Source: Gordonia polyisoprenivorans
Lineage (GTDB): Bacteria; Actinomycetota; Actinomycetes; Mycobacteriales; Mycobacteriaceae
Length of the DNA: 64,000 nucleotides
Assembly (NCBI RefSeq): GCF_017654315.1
Contig: NZ_CP072203.1
Span: 3,720,001 to 3,784,000 of the forward strand
Direction of reading: 5' to 3'
In this document: positions 25,954 through 33,512 of the stretch, piece after piece
Layout: every line of letters begins with the position of its first letter
Numbering within the stretch: position 1 is the stretch's first letter
Position numbers and translations under genes: made by a program
The notes under the pieces: model-generated
Seen by the model: the letters and a program-made list of their open reading frames with translations, nothing else
What the model was told of the DNA's origin: nothing
Databases searched by the model: none

Positions 25954-25973
25954 CAGTGACGTTTCGTCACTGG
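25954..25973. repeat. Terminal palindrome of module B
   Basis: CAGTGACGTTTCGTCACTGG, with an 8-bp stem (CAGTGACG/CGTCACTG) and a 3-nt loop. Identical to the palindrome after module C and one base different from that after module A. It could be a terminator, an attachment site or a protein-binding site. Confidence 0.75.
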
Positions 25974-26581
25974 TGACGACACATGTTGCTGCACAACATA
26001 TTTGGCCGAAAACTAATATTACGTTTACCCGCTCATTCGGGGCAGGCACGGCACGCGGCCCCGCCATCAGTGACGAGGGTTGTCGGGTGACAACGTAGTT
26101 GGGACTTTGCCACCCTAGATGAGACTCTGTGACACCAACCTGGGACTTCGAACTCACCGACCTGCGAGAATCCACCCCGAACTCCCACATCGGCTGTCAC
26201 TAAACACAATTCATCACCGCATAATCCCCGAAGTCTCGCCTCCGCTGGCATCAAACCGCTCTATCCTGGGTGCCGAAACCGCAGGTCAGCGACTCTCATG
26301 TAGCTGTCACCACTCCCAACTCCGGTGTCATCCGACATCATCCCGCTGTTCGTGGGCGGTCACGAGACATTCGAGAGAGCCTCCTCGGGGCGGTTCATGC
26401 CCGCCGCGCCATGTGTCCCCGTTTCGGGGGAACGTGACGTGAAGTGGCGTCGACCAGTGGTGTTCAGGTTGTCACGTGTCTGGTTCTCTGTTCTGATCAT
26501 TGCGGTAGTGAAGTCGGGGATCACTTTCACCAATCCGTGTAGTGTCCTCACACATATCGACACAGCGACGTGGGGGTCATC
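25974..26581. other. Gap upstream of porin 2 with repeats
   Basis: No gene. 25985-26064 aligns to 19890-19966 upstream of porin locus 1. Two diverged direct copies, GTAGTTGGGACTTTGCCACC (near 26094) and ACCAACCTGGGACTTCGAAC (near 26133), resemble decayed transposon-end repeats, but I cannot name the family. The promoter of porin 2 presumably lies in the last 150 bp. Confidence 0.45.
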
Positions 26582-27271
26582 ATGGGTGGTCGAGGTTTGG
26601 TGGTTGGACGCCGGTCGCGTCACCGATTGTCACGCAGCCTGATTCACGGTGTCGCGGTGTGCTCGGCGATCTCAGCGCTATGGGCCGGTAGTGGGGGAGC
26701 GCCCGCGACACCGACACCGTTGGCCTCGACTTACGATCACGACACCACCGATGACGGCTGGAACCTCGAGTTACGGGCCAACCAGTTGACGGTGAACCCG
26801 ATGAGCAACATCGCCAACGCCGCGACCAGCCGGGAAGGCTGGATCTCCGCCCGGGTCGGCGCGAAGATCTCCGGCAACGGAACCCAGCCAGTGAATTCGG
26901 CTGTGCTCGAACAATTCCTGGTCGTCGGCTGCCAGATCGACGTCTCCGACGGCGCCACCCTGGGCCTCGGGTTCTCCGCCGGCCCCAACGTCGGCGTCAC
27001 CATCAGCGGAGTCCCCGGCGCCACCATCGGCGCCTCAGCGTCGGTGTCGCCGTCGATCTCGGCGAAGATCGCGCCCGGCCGGATCACCGAAATCTCGCTC
27101 GGGAAAAAGACGTTGGCCACCGATCATGCGTCCATCCGCATCAAACGGGCTCACGTCTCCGTCGACGGCTGCCTGGGACCCACCACCGTCCGGGTGATCG
27201 CCCGCTTCTCGGTATCCACCCCCACCGCCGACGACACATTGAACGTCTACAGCGCCCGCACCTGGCTCTGA
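26582..27271 (+). CDS. MspA-family porin (porin 2)
   Basis: About 229 aa from ATG 26582 (MGGRGLVVGRRSRHRLSRSL). A signal sequence (GVAVCSAISALWAGSGGAP) precedes the family blocks: TTDDGWNLELRANQLT, TSREGWISARVGAKISGNG, FLVVGCQIDVSDGATLG with Cys 1, a GVPGATIGASASV strand, IAPGRITEISLG and HVSVDGCLGPTTVRVIARF with Cys 2, ending VYSARTWL. It is more diverged from MspA than porin 1: VNPMSNIANA replaces the usual VPPL segment and GVPG the ISxPP segment. The calpain-like secreted gene begins about 60 bp downstream on the same strand. Confidence 0.88.
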   Translation: MGGRGLVVGRRSRHRLSRSLIHGVAVCSAISALWAGSGGAPATPTPLASTYDHDTTDDGWNLELRANQLTVNPMSNIANAATSREGWISARVGAKISGNGTQPVNSAVLEQFLVVGCQIDVSDGATLGLGFSAGPNVGVTISGVPGATIGASASVSPSISAKIAPGRITEISLGKKTLATDHASIRIKRAHVSVDGCLGPTTVRVIARFSVSTPTADDTLNVYSARTWL

Positions 27272-27329
27272 CCCACGACGCTCATCGACTCCGACACCCA
27301 TCTGGCTTTCCCCCTTGAAGGACAACGTT

Positions 27330-28175
27330 GTGATGCCCCCTACTCCCAAACCTTCGGCGCGAGCACGGCGGCCACTGCAACTGGTGATCGGTGTGCTCGT
27401 CCTCGCTGTGATCGCAGTCATGGTTGCGCTGACCGGCTCGACACCTGCTGGTGCGGAGACCCCCGCCGAACGGTGTGCCCGCGAAACCGCCGCCTACAAC
27501 CAGACCTGGAAACAAGGCTGGGTCGCCACCCACCCCGGCACCACGATCTCCGACGCGCCGGCACCCACCCCGCCGTACGTGTGCCAGGACCCAGCAACGC
27601 AAACACCCACCACCACCCAGCCGTCGGTGACCGCACCCTCGATGCCGACGACCACCACACCCGGTTCTGGTGGCGGACCCAACATGAATGCCCACGGCGC
27701 CACCGACATCCCCACCGGCAACGGCACACCCATCGTCCCCGTCCCAGGACAAGGGCGGTCCACGACTGCAGCGTCATCGCCAACTGCCCCTACTTCGTCG
27801 GGTACCCCCGCTGGTCCATCGAGTGTCCCGTCGCCGGTGGGGGATTCAGCCGAACCGGTTGGCGATAGTACGTGCTCCACGGGAACGACGGCACCGGACA
27901 CACCAGTCAATGCGGGTATCGTGGACGGCGGAGTGCCCGGTCCAGGCGGCGTTGCGCAAGGACAGCTCAATGACTGTTGGGTACTGGCCACGGTGATGGG
28001 GTATCAGTTGAGCAGTAAGGGCCGTGAAGGACTTGCCAAGATGGTCGTACCGCCACCGCGTGGTGGATACGACGTGCACTTGACCGTCAACGGTAAGTGC
28101 GAGACCAAGCACGTTGATCGGGTGTATGGCTCTGGCGCGACGGATAACGGGCTCTTCAGGATTGACGGTGCGTGA
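27330..28175 (+). pseudogene. Secreted calpain-like protease, N-terminal half (effector 2)
   Basis: GTG 27330 (ATG 27333 next) follows GAAGGA. The product has a signal anchor or peptide (LQLVIGVLVLAVIAVMVALT, TPAGA cleavage), a Cys-containing segment, a Pro/Thr linker with TGNGTPIVPVPGQG shared with effector 1, and at about residue 210 the calpain active-site start QGQLNDCWVLATVMGYQLSS with the catalytic Cys. It continues GGYDVHLTVNGKCETKHV and stops at TGA 28173, 4 bp before an ISL3 element. The His/Asn half is missing here; it survives at 12241-12723. The mutant product lacks the catalytic dyad partners and should be inactive. Confidence 0.8.
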
Positions 28176-28179
28176 AACA

Positions 28180-29621
28180 GGTTCTATCGACCACAAGATG
28201 TAGGTCGGATTTGCGGGTGTGAGCCGCGTGATGTGGGCGGGTCCTGTGGTGTGAAGATGAAAGCTCCTACACACTCATCCGAACACTCACAGGACCCATG
28301 ACGCAGCGTAGCGCTATTGCCGACACGATTTGCCGCACCATCGAGTTGGGGGTGACGATCACCGATGCCGCCGTCGACGGCCAGGACCGTACCCACCTGT
28401 TCTGCCAGCTCCTGGACCCGAAGAACATGTGCCCGTCCTGCGGGCAGGCCGGGCAGTTGCGTGATCATGTCGACCGTGAGGTCGCCGATCTGCCGATCGT
28501 CGGGCATCCGACCCGGCTGCACCTGACGGTGCCCCGCTACACGTGCGGCAACGACGCCTGCGCGACGTCGGTGTTCCGGGCCGACCTGGGCGCGATCGTG
28601 GCCCCGCGTGCGCAGGTCACCCGCCGTACCACCACCTGGATCATGCGGTCGATGATCTGCGACAAGATGTCGGTCACCGCGGCGGCGGCCGCGGTGGGGT
28701 TGAGCTGGAACACCGTCAACACCCTGGCGTGTGAGGCGGCGAAGACGCTGGCCGCCGCACCCGCACGCCTGGCCGGCGTCCGCGTATTAGGCGTGGATGA
28801 ACACAAGTGGAAACATGTTCGCGGCCAGGGTGATCCGAGTTTCGTGACGGTACTGGTCGACCTGACCCCAATCGTGGACGGTACCGGTCCGGCCCGGTTG
28901 TTGGATATGGTCGCCGGGCGCTCCAAAGCCGCGTTGAAGGACTGGCTCGACGCGCGTGATCCGGCGTTCCGCGACCGTATCCGGGTGGTCACGATGGACG
29001 GGTTCACCGGCTACCGCACCGCCACCGCCGAATCCCTCGACAAGGCACGGGCAGTGATGGACCCCTTCCACGTCGTACACCTCGCCGCAGAGAAACTCAC
29101 CCTATGTCGTCAACGCGTGCAACAGGATACGTGCGGACATCGAGGCCGCAGCGGGGATCCGCTCTACGGCATCCGCCGCACCCTGCTGACCCGGATCGGG
29201 CTGCTCACCGATAACCAGAAAACCCGCCTACGCACGGGCCTGGACGCCCGGGAGGAGCACGTGGCGGTGGCCATCACCTACGCGATCTATCAGGATCTGA
29301 TCGACGCTTACGACCAGTCCAACAAGCGGGACGGGAAGATCGCGATGTACAAGCTGCTCAAACGTATCCATACCGGCCTACCCGCCGGCCTCGCCGAGGT
29401 AGCGCAACTCGGACGGTCGTTGTGGGCCCGACGTGCCGAGATCCTCGCCTACTTCGACACCGGCGCCTCCAACGGCCCCGTCGAAGCCATCAACGGGCGC
29501 CTCGAGCACCTCCGGGGTATCGCACTCGGGTTCCGCAACCTCAAGCACTACATCTTGCGGTCACTCATCCACTCCGGCCAACTCGCAGAAAGCCTGAATG
29601 CACTCTGAATTAGGAAGAGCC
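28180..29621 (+). mobile_element. ISL3-family insertion sequence
   Basis: About 1.44 kb with one transposase. The ends are short imperfect inverted repeats, GGTTCTATC at the left and GGCTCTTCC on the other strand at the right. The right boundary is exact: base 29622 resumes sequence identical to the calpain gene copy at 12648. The flanks (GTGAAACA and ACCAAAAG) show no 8-bp target duplication, and calpain sequence is missing on the left, so insertion was accompanied by a deletion. Confidence 0.85.
28298..29608 (+). CDS. ISL3-family transposase
   Basis: A 436-aa transposase, full length for the family. The N-terminal zinc-binding part has CPSCGQAG and CGNDACATS; a helix-turn-helix follows (MSVTAAAAAVGLSWNTVNTL). 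The DDE catalytic residues lie in VLGVDEHKW, VVTMDGFTGY and GPVEAINGRLEHLRG. It ends FRNLKHYILRSLIHSG. Intact and presumably active. It interrupts the calpain-like effector gene. Confidence 0.95.
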   Translation: MTQRSAIADTICRTIELGVTITDAAVDGQDRTHLFCQLLDPKNMCPSCGQAGQLRDHVDREVADLPIVGHPTRLHLTVPRYTCGNDACATSVFRADLGAIVAPRAQVTRRTTTWIMRSMICDKMSVTAAAAAVGLSWNTVNTLACEAAKTLAAAPARLAGVRVLGVDEHKWKHVRGQGDPSFVTVLVDLTPIVDGTGPARLLDMVAGRSKAALKDWLDARDPAFRDRIRVVTMDGFTGYRTATAESLDKARAVMDPFHVVHLAAEKLTLCRQRVQQDTCGHRGRSGDPLYGIRRTLLTRIGLLTDNQKTRLRTGLDAREEHVAVAITYAIYQDLIDAYDQSNKRDGKIAMYKLLKRIHTGLPAGLAEVAQLGRSLWARRAEILAYFDTGASNGPVEAINGRLEHLRGIALGFRNLKHYILRSLIHSGQLAESLNAL

Positions 29622-29697
29622 ACCAAAAGACCAAATAGATGACGACTTCACCGACGTGTTCATATCGGCGCCCATATCAGATTCGGGGTGTTTTTGA
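29622..29697 (+). pseudogene. Residual calpain tail in copy 2
   Basis: The 75 bp after the ISL3 right end encode PKDQIDDDFTDVFISAPISD and the stop before the lipoprotein, identical to the end of the copy at 12241-12723. All catalytic sequence between here and 28172 has been lost. Confidence 0.85.
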
Positions 29698-30570
29698 ATG
29701 ATTTCAAGAAGAGCGAAATGCCGACTCCGTTCAGTTTTCGGTATCTCCGCCGCCGCTACTCTGGTATGCGTGGGAATGACGGGGTGTTCAGCCACCAACG
29801 AGCCAGGCGACGCGGCATCGTCGACATCCTTCACACTGACGGGCAATCCCATTGTGGCCACTCCTCACGGCGACCCCATCCGTATAAGCAACTTCAGCTA
29901 TCCTCGCTACGAGCTGCATGTCGGACAACCGTATATTCTTCCGGGGTATGAAGGTGAGAAGGACTATGTAGTCACCCCCAAAGCCATTGGCGAGGCACAC
30001 GGTCGACATTGGGTTGATCTCACCGTCGCTTTCGCCAACGGCGATGTATTCACTTTCCGCTCATACCAGAGAGTGGATTCCGACACCATGTCCGCCTCCC
30101 TCGGCGGAAGAACATCAATACTCCTCGACGGCACACGCAGTTCCGCCGCTCAGGAAGTCGTAATGTTGGGGATTTCCGCCTCAAATTCGGCAGGCAGCGT
30201 CTTGGACCCGAATAGTCCTCAACGCCAGAAGTATGTTCGGACAAGATCCACCGGAACCCAGGAATGGACCTTACCGCTTAGCAGAAACTTCTGGGCCGGA
30301 ACACTGAATGTGGGCGGCGATTTGGGAGGCGACTCGAACGGCGACTATTCGGTGTTCGTGGCATTCAACGCGGTGGCGAACAGGGTTTCGGGACCGGATC
30401 TATCATTAACCGCCAGCATCGAGTGCTATCCCGGCGACAGCTACACCGTCTCACCGGTCGGAACCTTCACCCTCAAGGGGTACACACCGTCCGGCGAAGC
30501 CCCACCCACCGACCCCGCGAAAGTCGGATACTCACCCGGCCAAATGAGAGTTCAACTGAAGTGGTCATAA
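29698..30570 (+). CDS. Lipoprotein, candidate immunity protein (copy 2)
   Basis: 290 aa, the same as 12724-13596 except for one visible residue change (EVVMLGIS). It has the basic start MISRRAKCRLRSVFG and lipobox VGMTGC, then a Gly/Ser/beta-rich exported domain ending SPGQMRVQLKWS. This copy sits in the operon of porin 2 and effector 2, from which the ISL3 insertion now separates it. Its near-perfect conservation while both calpain copies decayed is compatible with continued selection for protection, or simply with very recent duplication. Confidence 0.8.
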   Translation: MISRRAKCRLRSVFGISAAATLVCVGMTGCSATNEPGDAASSTSFTLTGNPIVATPHGDPIRISNFSYPRYELHVGQPYILPGYEGEKDYVVTPKAIGEAHGRHWVDLTVAFANGDVFTFRSYQRVDSDTMSASLGGRTSILLDGTRSSAAQEVVMLGISASNSAGSVLDPNSPQRQKYVRTRSTGTQEWTLPLSRNFWAGTLNVGGDLGGDSNGDYSVFVAFNAVANRVSGPDLSLTASIECYPGDSYTVSPVGTFTLKGYTPSGEAPPTDPAKVGYSPGQMRVQLKWS

Positions 30571-30693
30571 CGGCCATCCTGTTTTGCCCGCGGGCGATGA
30601 ACTCCGCCATTAATCATCTGCCTTACTTGTGCACCCCGACCACATAGTTGTTTCGTTCGTATGGCAACGATGCCGCTTGCGGAGGACGGATTG

Positions 30694-31080
30694 ATGCTCG
30701 ACGGGCCTACTGATCCACGACACGGCACGCTCAGCGGCTACAACAGGCACAAGTGCCGCTGTGAGCGCTGCCGGGCAGCCAAAGCCGCTGCCGAAGTCCG
30801 GCGCCGCCGGGCCATGACGATTGAGCAACGGCGAGCGATCGCCGCCCGCCGCACACCACGCGCACCCACCGACGCCAGCAAAGCCCGCACCAAGGACTAC
30901 ATCGACCGCCGCCAAGTCGACACCCGCGCCAACGCGCGCGAACACCAACGCCCCTGGACCACCGAGGACATCGCCGTCGCCCTGCGCACCGACCTCACCG
31001 TGTGGGAAGCCGCCAAACTACTCGGACGCACCGGATCAGCAGTAGCCAACGCACGCCACCGATTCCGCCCACGCAAATAA
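30694..31080 (+). CDS. Small Cys-cluster/HTH protein, module copy C
   Basis: 128 aa from ATG 30694 (MLDGPTDPRHGTLSGYNRHK), with GGAGGA upstream. It has the same CRCERCRAAKAAAEVRRRRA cluster and C-terminal helix-turn-helix as copies A and B, and ends NARHRFRPRK. This is the longest undisturbed version and the best reference for the family. It follows the lipoprotein, and its 3' side ends in the palindrome at 31114. Confidence 0.78.
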   Translation: MLDGPTDPRHGTLSGYNRHKCRCERCRAAKAAAEVRRRRAMTIEQRRAIAARRTPRAPTDASKARTKDYIDRRQVDTRANAREHQRPWTTEDIAVALRTDLTVWEAAKLLGRTGSAVANARHRFRPRK

Positions 31081-31113
31081 CACCCCGGGGTGCACGCGTG
31101 ACACCAGTCAGCC

Positions 31114-31133
31114 CAGTGACGTTTCGTCACTGG
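31114..31133. repeat. Terminal palindrome of module C
   Basis: CAGTGACGTTTCGTCACTGG, identical to the element after module B. Sequence similarity among the modules ends here. Confidence 0.75.
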
Positions 31134-31184
31134 CGACGAAACTCTCTGCGGCCCAATATAAACTGGTAACGAGACGTGTTGAAG

Positions 31185-31927
31185 TAGGACGAGTTGTCGG
31201 CGGCGTCAGTCAGCCGCCGGCCGCGGACGACGGATAGTTCGAAGTCAGGCGGGGAGCGAGCCGACCGCCGCTTGCTCGCCGTCGCGGCCACTCCATGTTG
31301 CTACCCCGCCGATGAGAACTGCGCCCATGGCGCCTCCCGCGCGGCCGCGGGGCCACATGATTCCTGTCCGCTCAACCTGATCCTGCACCAGATTTGCACA
31401 GCTGACAGCTACGGCTTCCTCGCCGGCAGTGGCCAACACCCCTTCACCGGAATGTCCCATCCCGTGAGGCACGCCGTCCTCAGGGGTGACCTCGCTCGAC
31501 AGCCAGACGTAATCCTGCTCGTCATCTTCGCGTACTTGGCGATGCTCGGCCTCGAACCGAATATGGGCGATAGCGCCATTGAAGCGGCGAACACGCAGGT
31601 CACGGCCGATCCGCTCCAGCGCGCGCGTCCACGCCACGGGTAGGACGCTCGACGTCACCACGACACCGCCGCCCGAACTCCACGTGGCAGTCAGCAGAGC
31701 CTCGTACGAGAACCAGCTGTCGAAGTAGTTACCCATCCAAGCAGCCTAGACAACGAAACGCCTGGTGAGCAGGCGCGAGAATCTCTCATCTGTTTGGAAT
31801 AGCCACCGCCGAAGTGCGAGAACAACGACTCGAGTGAGCGGTGGCACGCCATACGCACCAGCATGACCTGCACCGTCATTCGAGACGCGGAAGGTCGAGT
31901 TCTCTCATCTGTTTGAACTCGTCCTAG
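31185..31927. repeat. 743-bp segment flanked by 11-bp inverted repeats
   Basis: TAGGACGAGTT at 31185-31195 and its exact complement AACTCGTCCTA at 31917-31927 bracket the 163-aa gene. TCTCTCATCTGTTTG occurs twice just inside the right end (31782-31796 and 31902-31916). The outer left flank, CTGGTAACGAGACGTGTTGA, recurs at 5367. Possibly a small mobile or mobilisable element. The rest of 31737-32049 contains no convincing gene. Confidence 0.5.
31245..31736 (-). CDS. Hypothetical protein, 163 aa
   Basis: From ATG 31736 (MGNYFDSWFSYEALLTATWS) with good actinobacterial codon use. The first ~85 residues look like a folded alpha/beta domain (VLPVAWTRALERIGRDLRVR, AHIRFEAEHRQVREDDEQDY). The middle is acidic and polar. 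The C-terminus is Gly-rich with a possible weak membrane segment (AGGAMGAVLIGGVATW). No known motif. It is the only gene inside the inverted-repeat-bounded segment. Confidence 0.55.
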   Translation of the reverse strand: MGNYFDSWFSYEALLTATWSSGGGVVVTSSVLPVAWTRALERIGRDLRVRRFNGAIAHIRFEAEHRQVREDDEQDYVWLSSEVTPEDGVPHGMGHSGEGVLATAGEEAVAVSCANLVQDQVERTGIMWPRGRAGGAMGAVLIGGVATWSGRDGEQAAVGSLPA

Positions 31928-32049
31928 TTTTTTGCCGATAAGATACATTATGTCAACTAGACGACTAGATACTGCGCTGCCCCGCAACACTATTTAAAAG
32001 CCTACCGTCGATCGGTGCCTGTCGTCGGCGTCGACTCCCACGGCTCGAA

Positions 32050-32382
32050 TCATCGCGCTAGTCCCAGAAACGCCATCAACGAGCGCTCGACTTCAACGAG
32101 TTGGTCGGATGTCAGACGACCGACACGCGTCTGAACATTCGACCGTCGGACCGCGGTTAGCTTGTCAACCATCACGTCACTGTCCCGCTCGAGGCCCGAG
32201 ATCGAATCGCGATCACCCGGGATACGAATCCGCAACAGGGGCGCATCGATGAGCTGGCTCGTGATCGGAGCAACTACCACCGACAGAGTTGAATCGAACA
32301 GGTCATCCTGCACGATGACGGCCGGCCGCGGCTTGGATGCATACACACCACCCGCAACGGTCCAGATTTCGCCGCGAATCAC
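32050..32382 (-). CDS. MazF/PemK-family toxin
   Basis: 110 aa from GTG 32382, which overlaps the antitoxin stop (GTGA). IRGEIWTVAGGVYASKPRPA is the PemK/MazF start (GxIW, then KxRPAVIVQDD). VVVAPITSQLIDAPLLRI and MVDKLTAVRRSNV carry the family's conserved Ser/Thr and Asp-Lys positions. MazF-like toxins are mRNA interferases. A TTG 15 bases upstream also opens the frame, but overlap coupling favours 32382. Confidence 0.9.
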   Translation of the reverse strand: MIRGEIWTVAGGVYASKPRPAVIVQDDLFDSTLSVVVAPITSQLIDAPLLRIRIPGDRDSISGLERDSDVMVDKLTAVRRSNVQTRVGRLTSDQLVEVERSLMAFLGLAR

Positions 32383-32588
32383 GCCTCGTCGTCCCAAGGC
32401 GCGGCGACAGCCTCGACGAAATCCTGCTCATCCCCATCGGCGTCTGCCTCTGCCACGAGAACCGATTGCCTGTGGGCTTGCGCGGCAAACTCTGGCGTTC
32501 GTACGTCAGGAACCCAGACCTGCAACGGGCGCATTCCGCGCTCACGCATCCGACGTCGGTACTCACCGACCCTGTCCCTCACTGCCAT
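32379..32588 (-). CDS. MazE-like antitoxin
   Basis: 69 aa: MAVRDRVGEYRRRMRERGMR is a ribbon-helix-helix-like basic N-terminus (RPLQVWVPDVRTPEF), followed by an acidic C-terminal tail (ADADGDEQDFVEAVAAPWDD) that should wrap the toxin. It is the first gene of the pair and overlaps the toxin by 4 bp. A perfect palindrome lies just upstream. Confidence 0.88.
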   Translation of the reverse strand: MAVRDRVGEYRRRMRERGMRPLQVWVPDVRTPEFAAQAHRQSVLVAEADADGDEQDFVEAVAAPWDDEA

Positions 32589-32596
32589 GCCCAGAT

Positions 32597-32608
32597 GTTA
32601 CATGTAAC
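32597..32608. promoter_or_regulatory. Operator palindrome of the toxin-antitoxin operon
   Basis: GTTACATGTAAC is a perfect 12-bp palindrome, 8 bp before the antitoxin ATG. Position and symmetry fit autoregulation by the antitoxin's DNA-binding N-terminus. Confidence 0.6.
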
Positions 32609-32744
32609 GCTCCGGCCTGGCCAGGGCGAGCAGCCCCAGCTGGTTCTACAGGAATCGAACATGCAGGCTTGCCAGAAGGCCATCGCGAATGGCCCTTCGT
32701 TGCAGCGCTATTCGCACGTGACGCGTCATCGTGGACACTGCACC

Positions 32745-33125
32745 TCACACCGCAGGCCCGGGCGCCCTACCGATGCGACGGTCCAGCGTGACGAGCGGTG
32801 CACCTGCCAATTCAGCGACCGCGACGTAACTGGCTTCGTATCCAGACAAGTTGCTGCGGAGTTCCCACACCCGCGAACCGAGAAGCGCGTACGGCCACTG
32901 CTCGATCGACAAGTCGAGCAGATCACCATGGGCCTGCACCGCCTGATCGGCACTGACGACTCCGGCCATTTCTTGTCTGCGAATGATGTTACTTACTTCA
33001 AACATCACCAGTTGCGGTGCGAGCAAGCGAGTGCCGGACAGTTGCCCAACCGCCCAGCGACCGTCCGGACCGTCGTCGAGCAACAAGCCACGAATGCAAT
33101 GGATTCAGTATCGGCCGCCTCGTGA
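32745..33125 (-). pseudogene. VapC-like PIN-domain toxin, N-terminal frameshift
   Basis: From about 33086 the frame reads LLLDDGPDGRWAVGQLSG, LLAPQLVMFEVSNIIRRQEM, NLSGYEASYVAVAELAGAPL and VTLDRRIGRAPG, a PIN-domain sequence containing the conserved acidic E, D (in the SGYEASYVA region) and final LVTLDRR Asp. The N-terminus expected to carry the first catalytic Asp lies in another phase (AADTESIAFVA, ending near 33090), and the long frame is closed by a TGA just upstream. A short upstream frame (SEARLYGSRAEMSSEPAKSV) may be an antitoxin remnant. Probably inactive. Confidence 0.65.
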
Positions 33126-33225
33126 AGTTGCTCTACGGATTTCGCAGGCTCGGACGACATTTCCGCGCGAGACCCGTACAGGCGCGCCTCGGACACCTGA
33201 ATCCCGTCTACGATCGCGGCCCGAG

Positions 33226-33405
33226 TCAGTCGTTATCGGTGGCGGGATCGTTGTCCGTTGCGGGACCATCCTCGGTTGCCCCGCCTTCGCCCGACCAGTC
33301 ACCAGACGATTCGCCTTCGGCTGGATCGGACTGTACGTCGGATTTCGCACCCTCTGGTCCGGTGCCGACATCTTCGGTATGTGGATCGGTCTTCTTCTCG
33401 GTCAT
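33226..33405 (-). CDS. Small acidic protein, 59 aa
   Basis: ATG 33405 (MTEKKTDPHTEDVGTGPEGA) gives a very acidic, disordered protein made of Asp/Glu/Thr/Pro/Gly with repeats at the end (PATDNDPATDND). It contains no Cys or hydrophobic core. Codon use is consistent with a real gene, but such composition gives little evidence. Confidence 0.45.
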   Translation of the reverse strand: MTEKKTDPHTEDVGTGPEGAKSDVQSDPAEGESSGDWSGEGGATEDGPATDNDPATDND

Positions 33406-33512
33406 GTTTGCTTCTGTACCCGAATCGGCCGTGATCCACACCTGCACGGATCATCCGCTCCGGCTCCAGATCGTCGCCCTCGGAGACATCACGCCCTGCG
33501 GGGTGAGTCCGC

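Larger units (their letters stand above)
29622..31133 (+). repeat. 1.5-kb duplicated block, copy 2
   Basis: Direct repeat of 12648-14159 with near identity, covering the calpain tail, lipoprotein, Cys-cluster/HTH gene and palindrome. Recombination between the copies would delete or circularise about 17 kb, including both porin loci. Confidence 0.93.

Noticed and set aside
31691..31990. 99-aa minus-strand frame
   Set aside because: Overlaps the start of the better 163-aa gene and crosses the inverted repeat; poor codon use.
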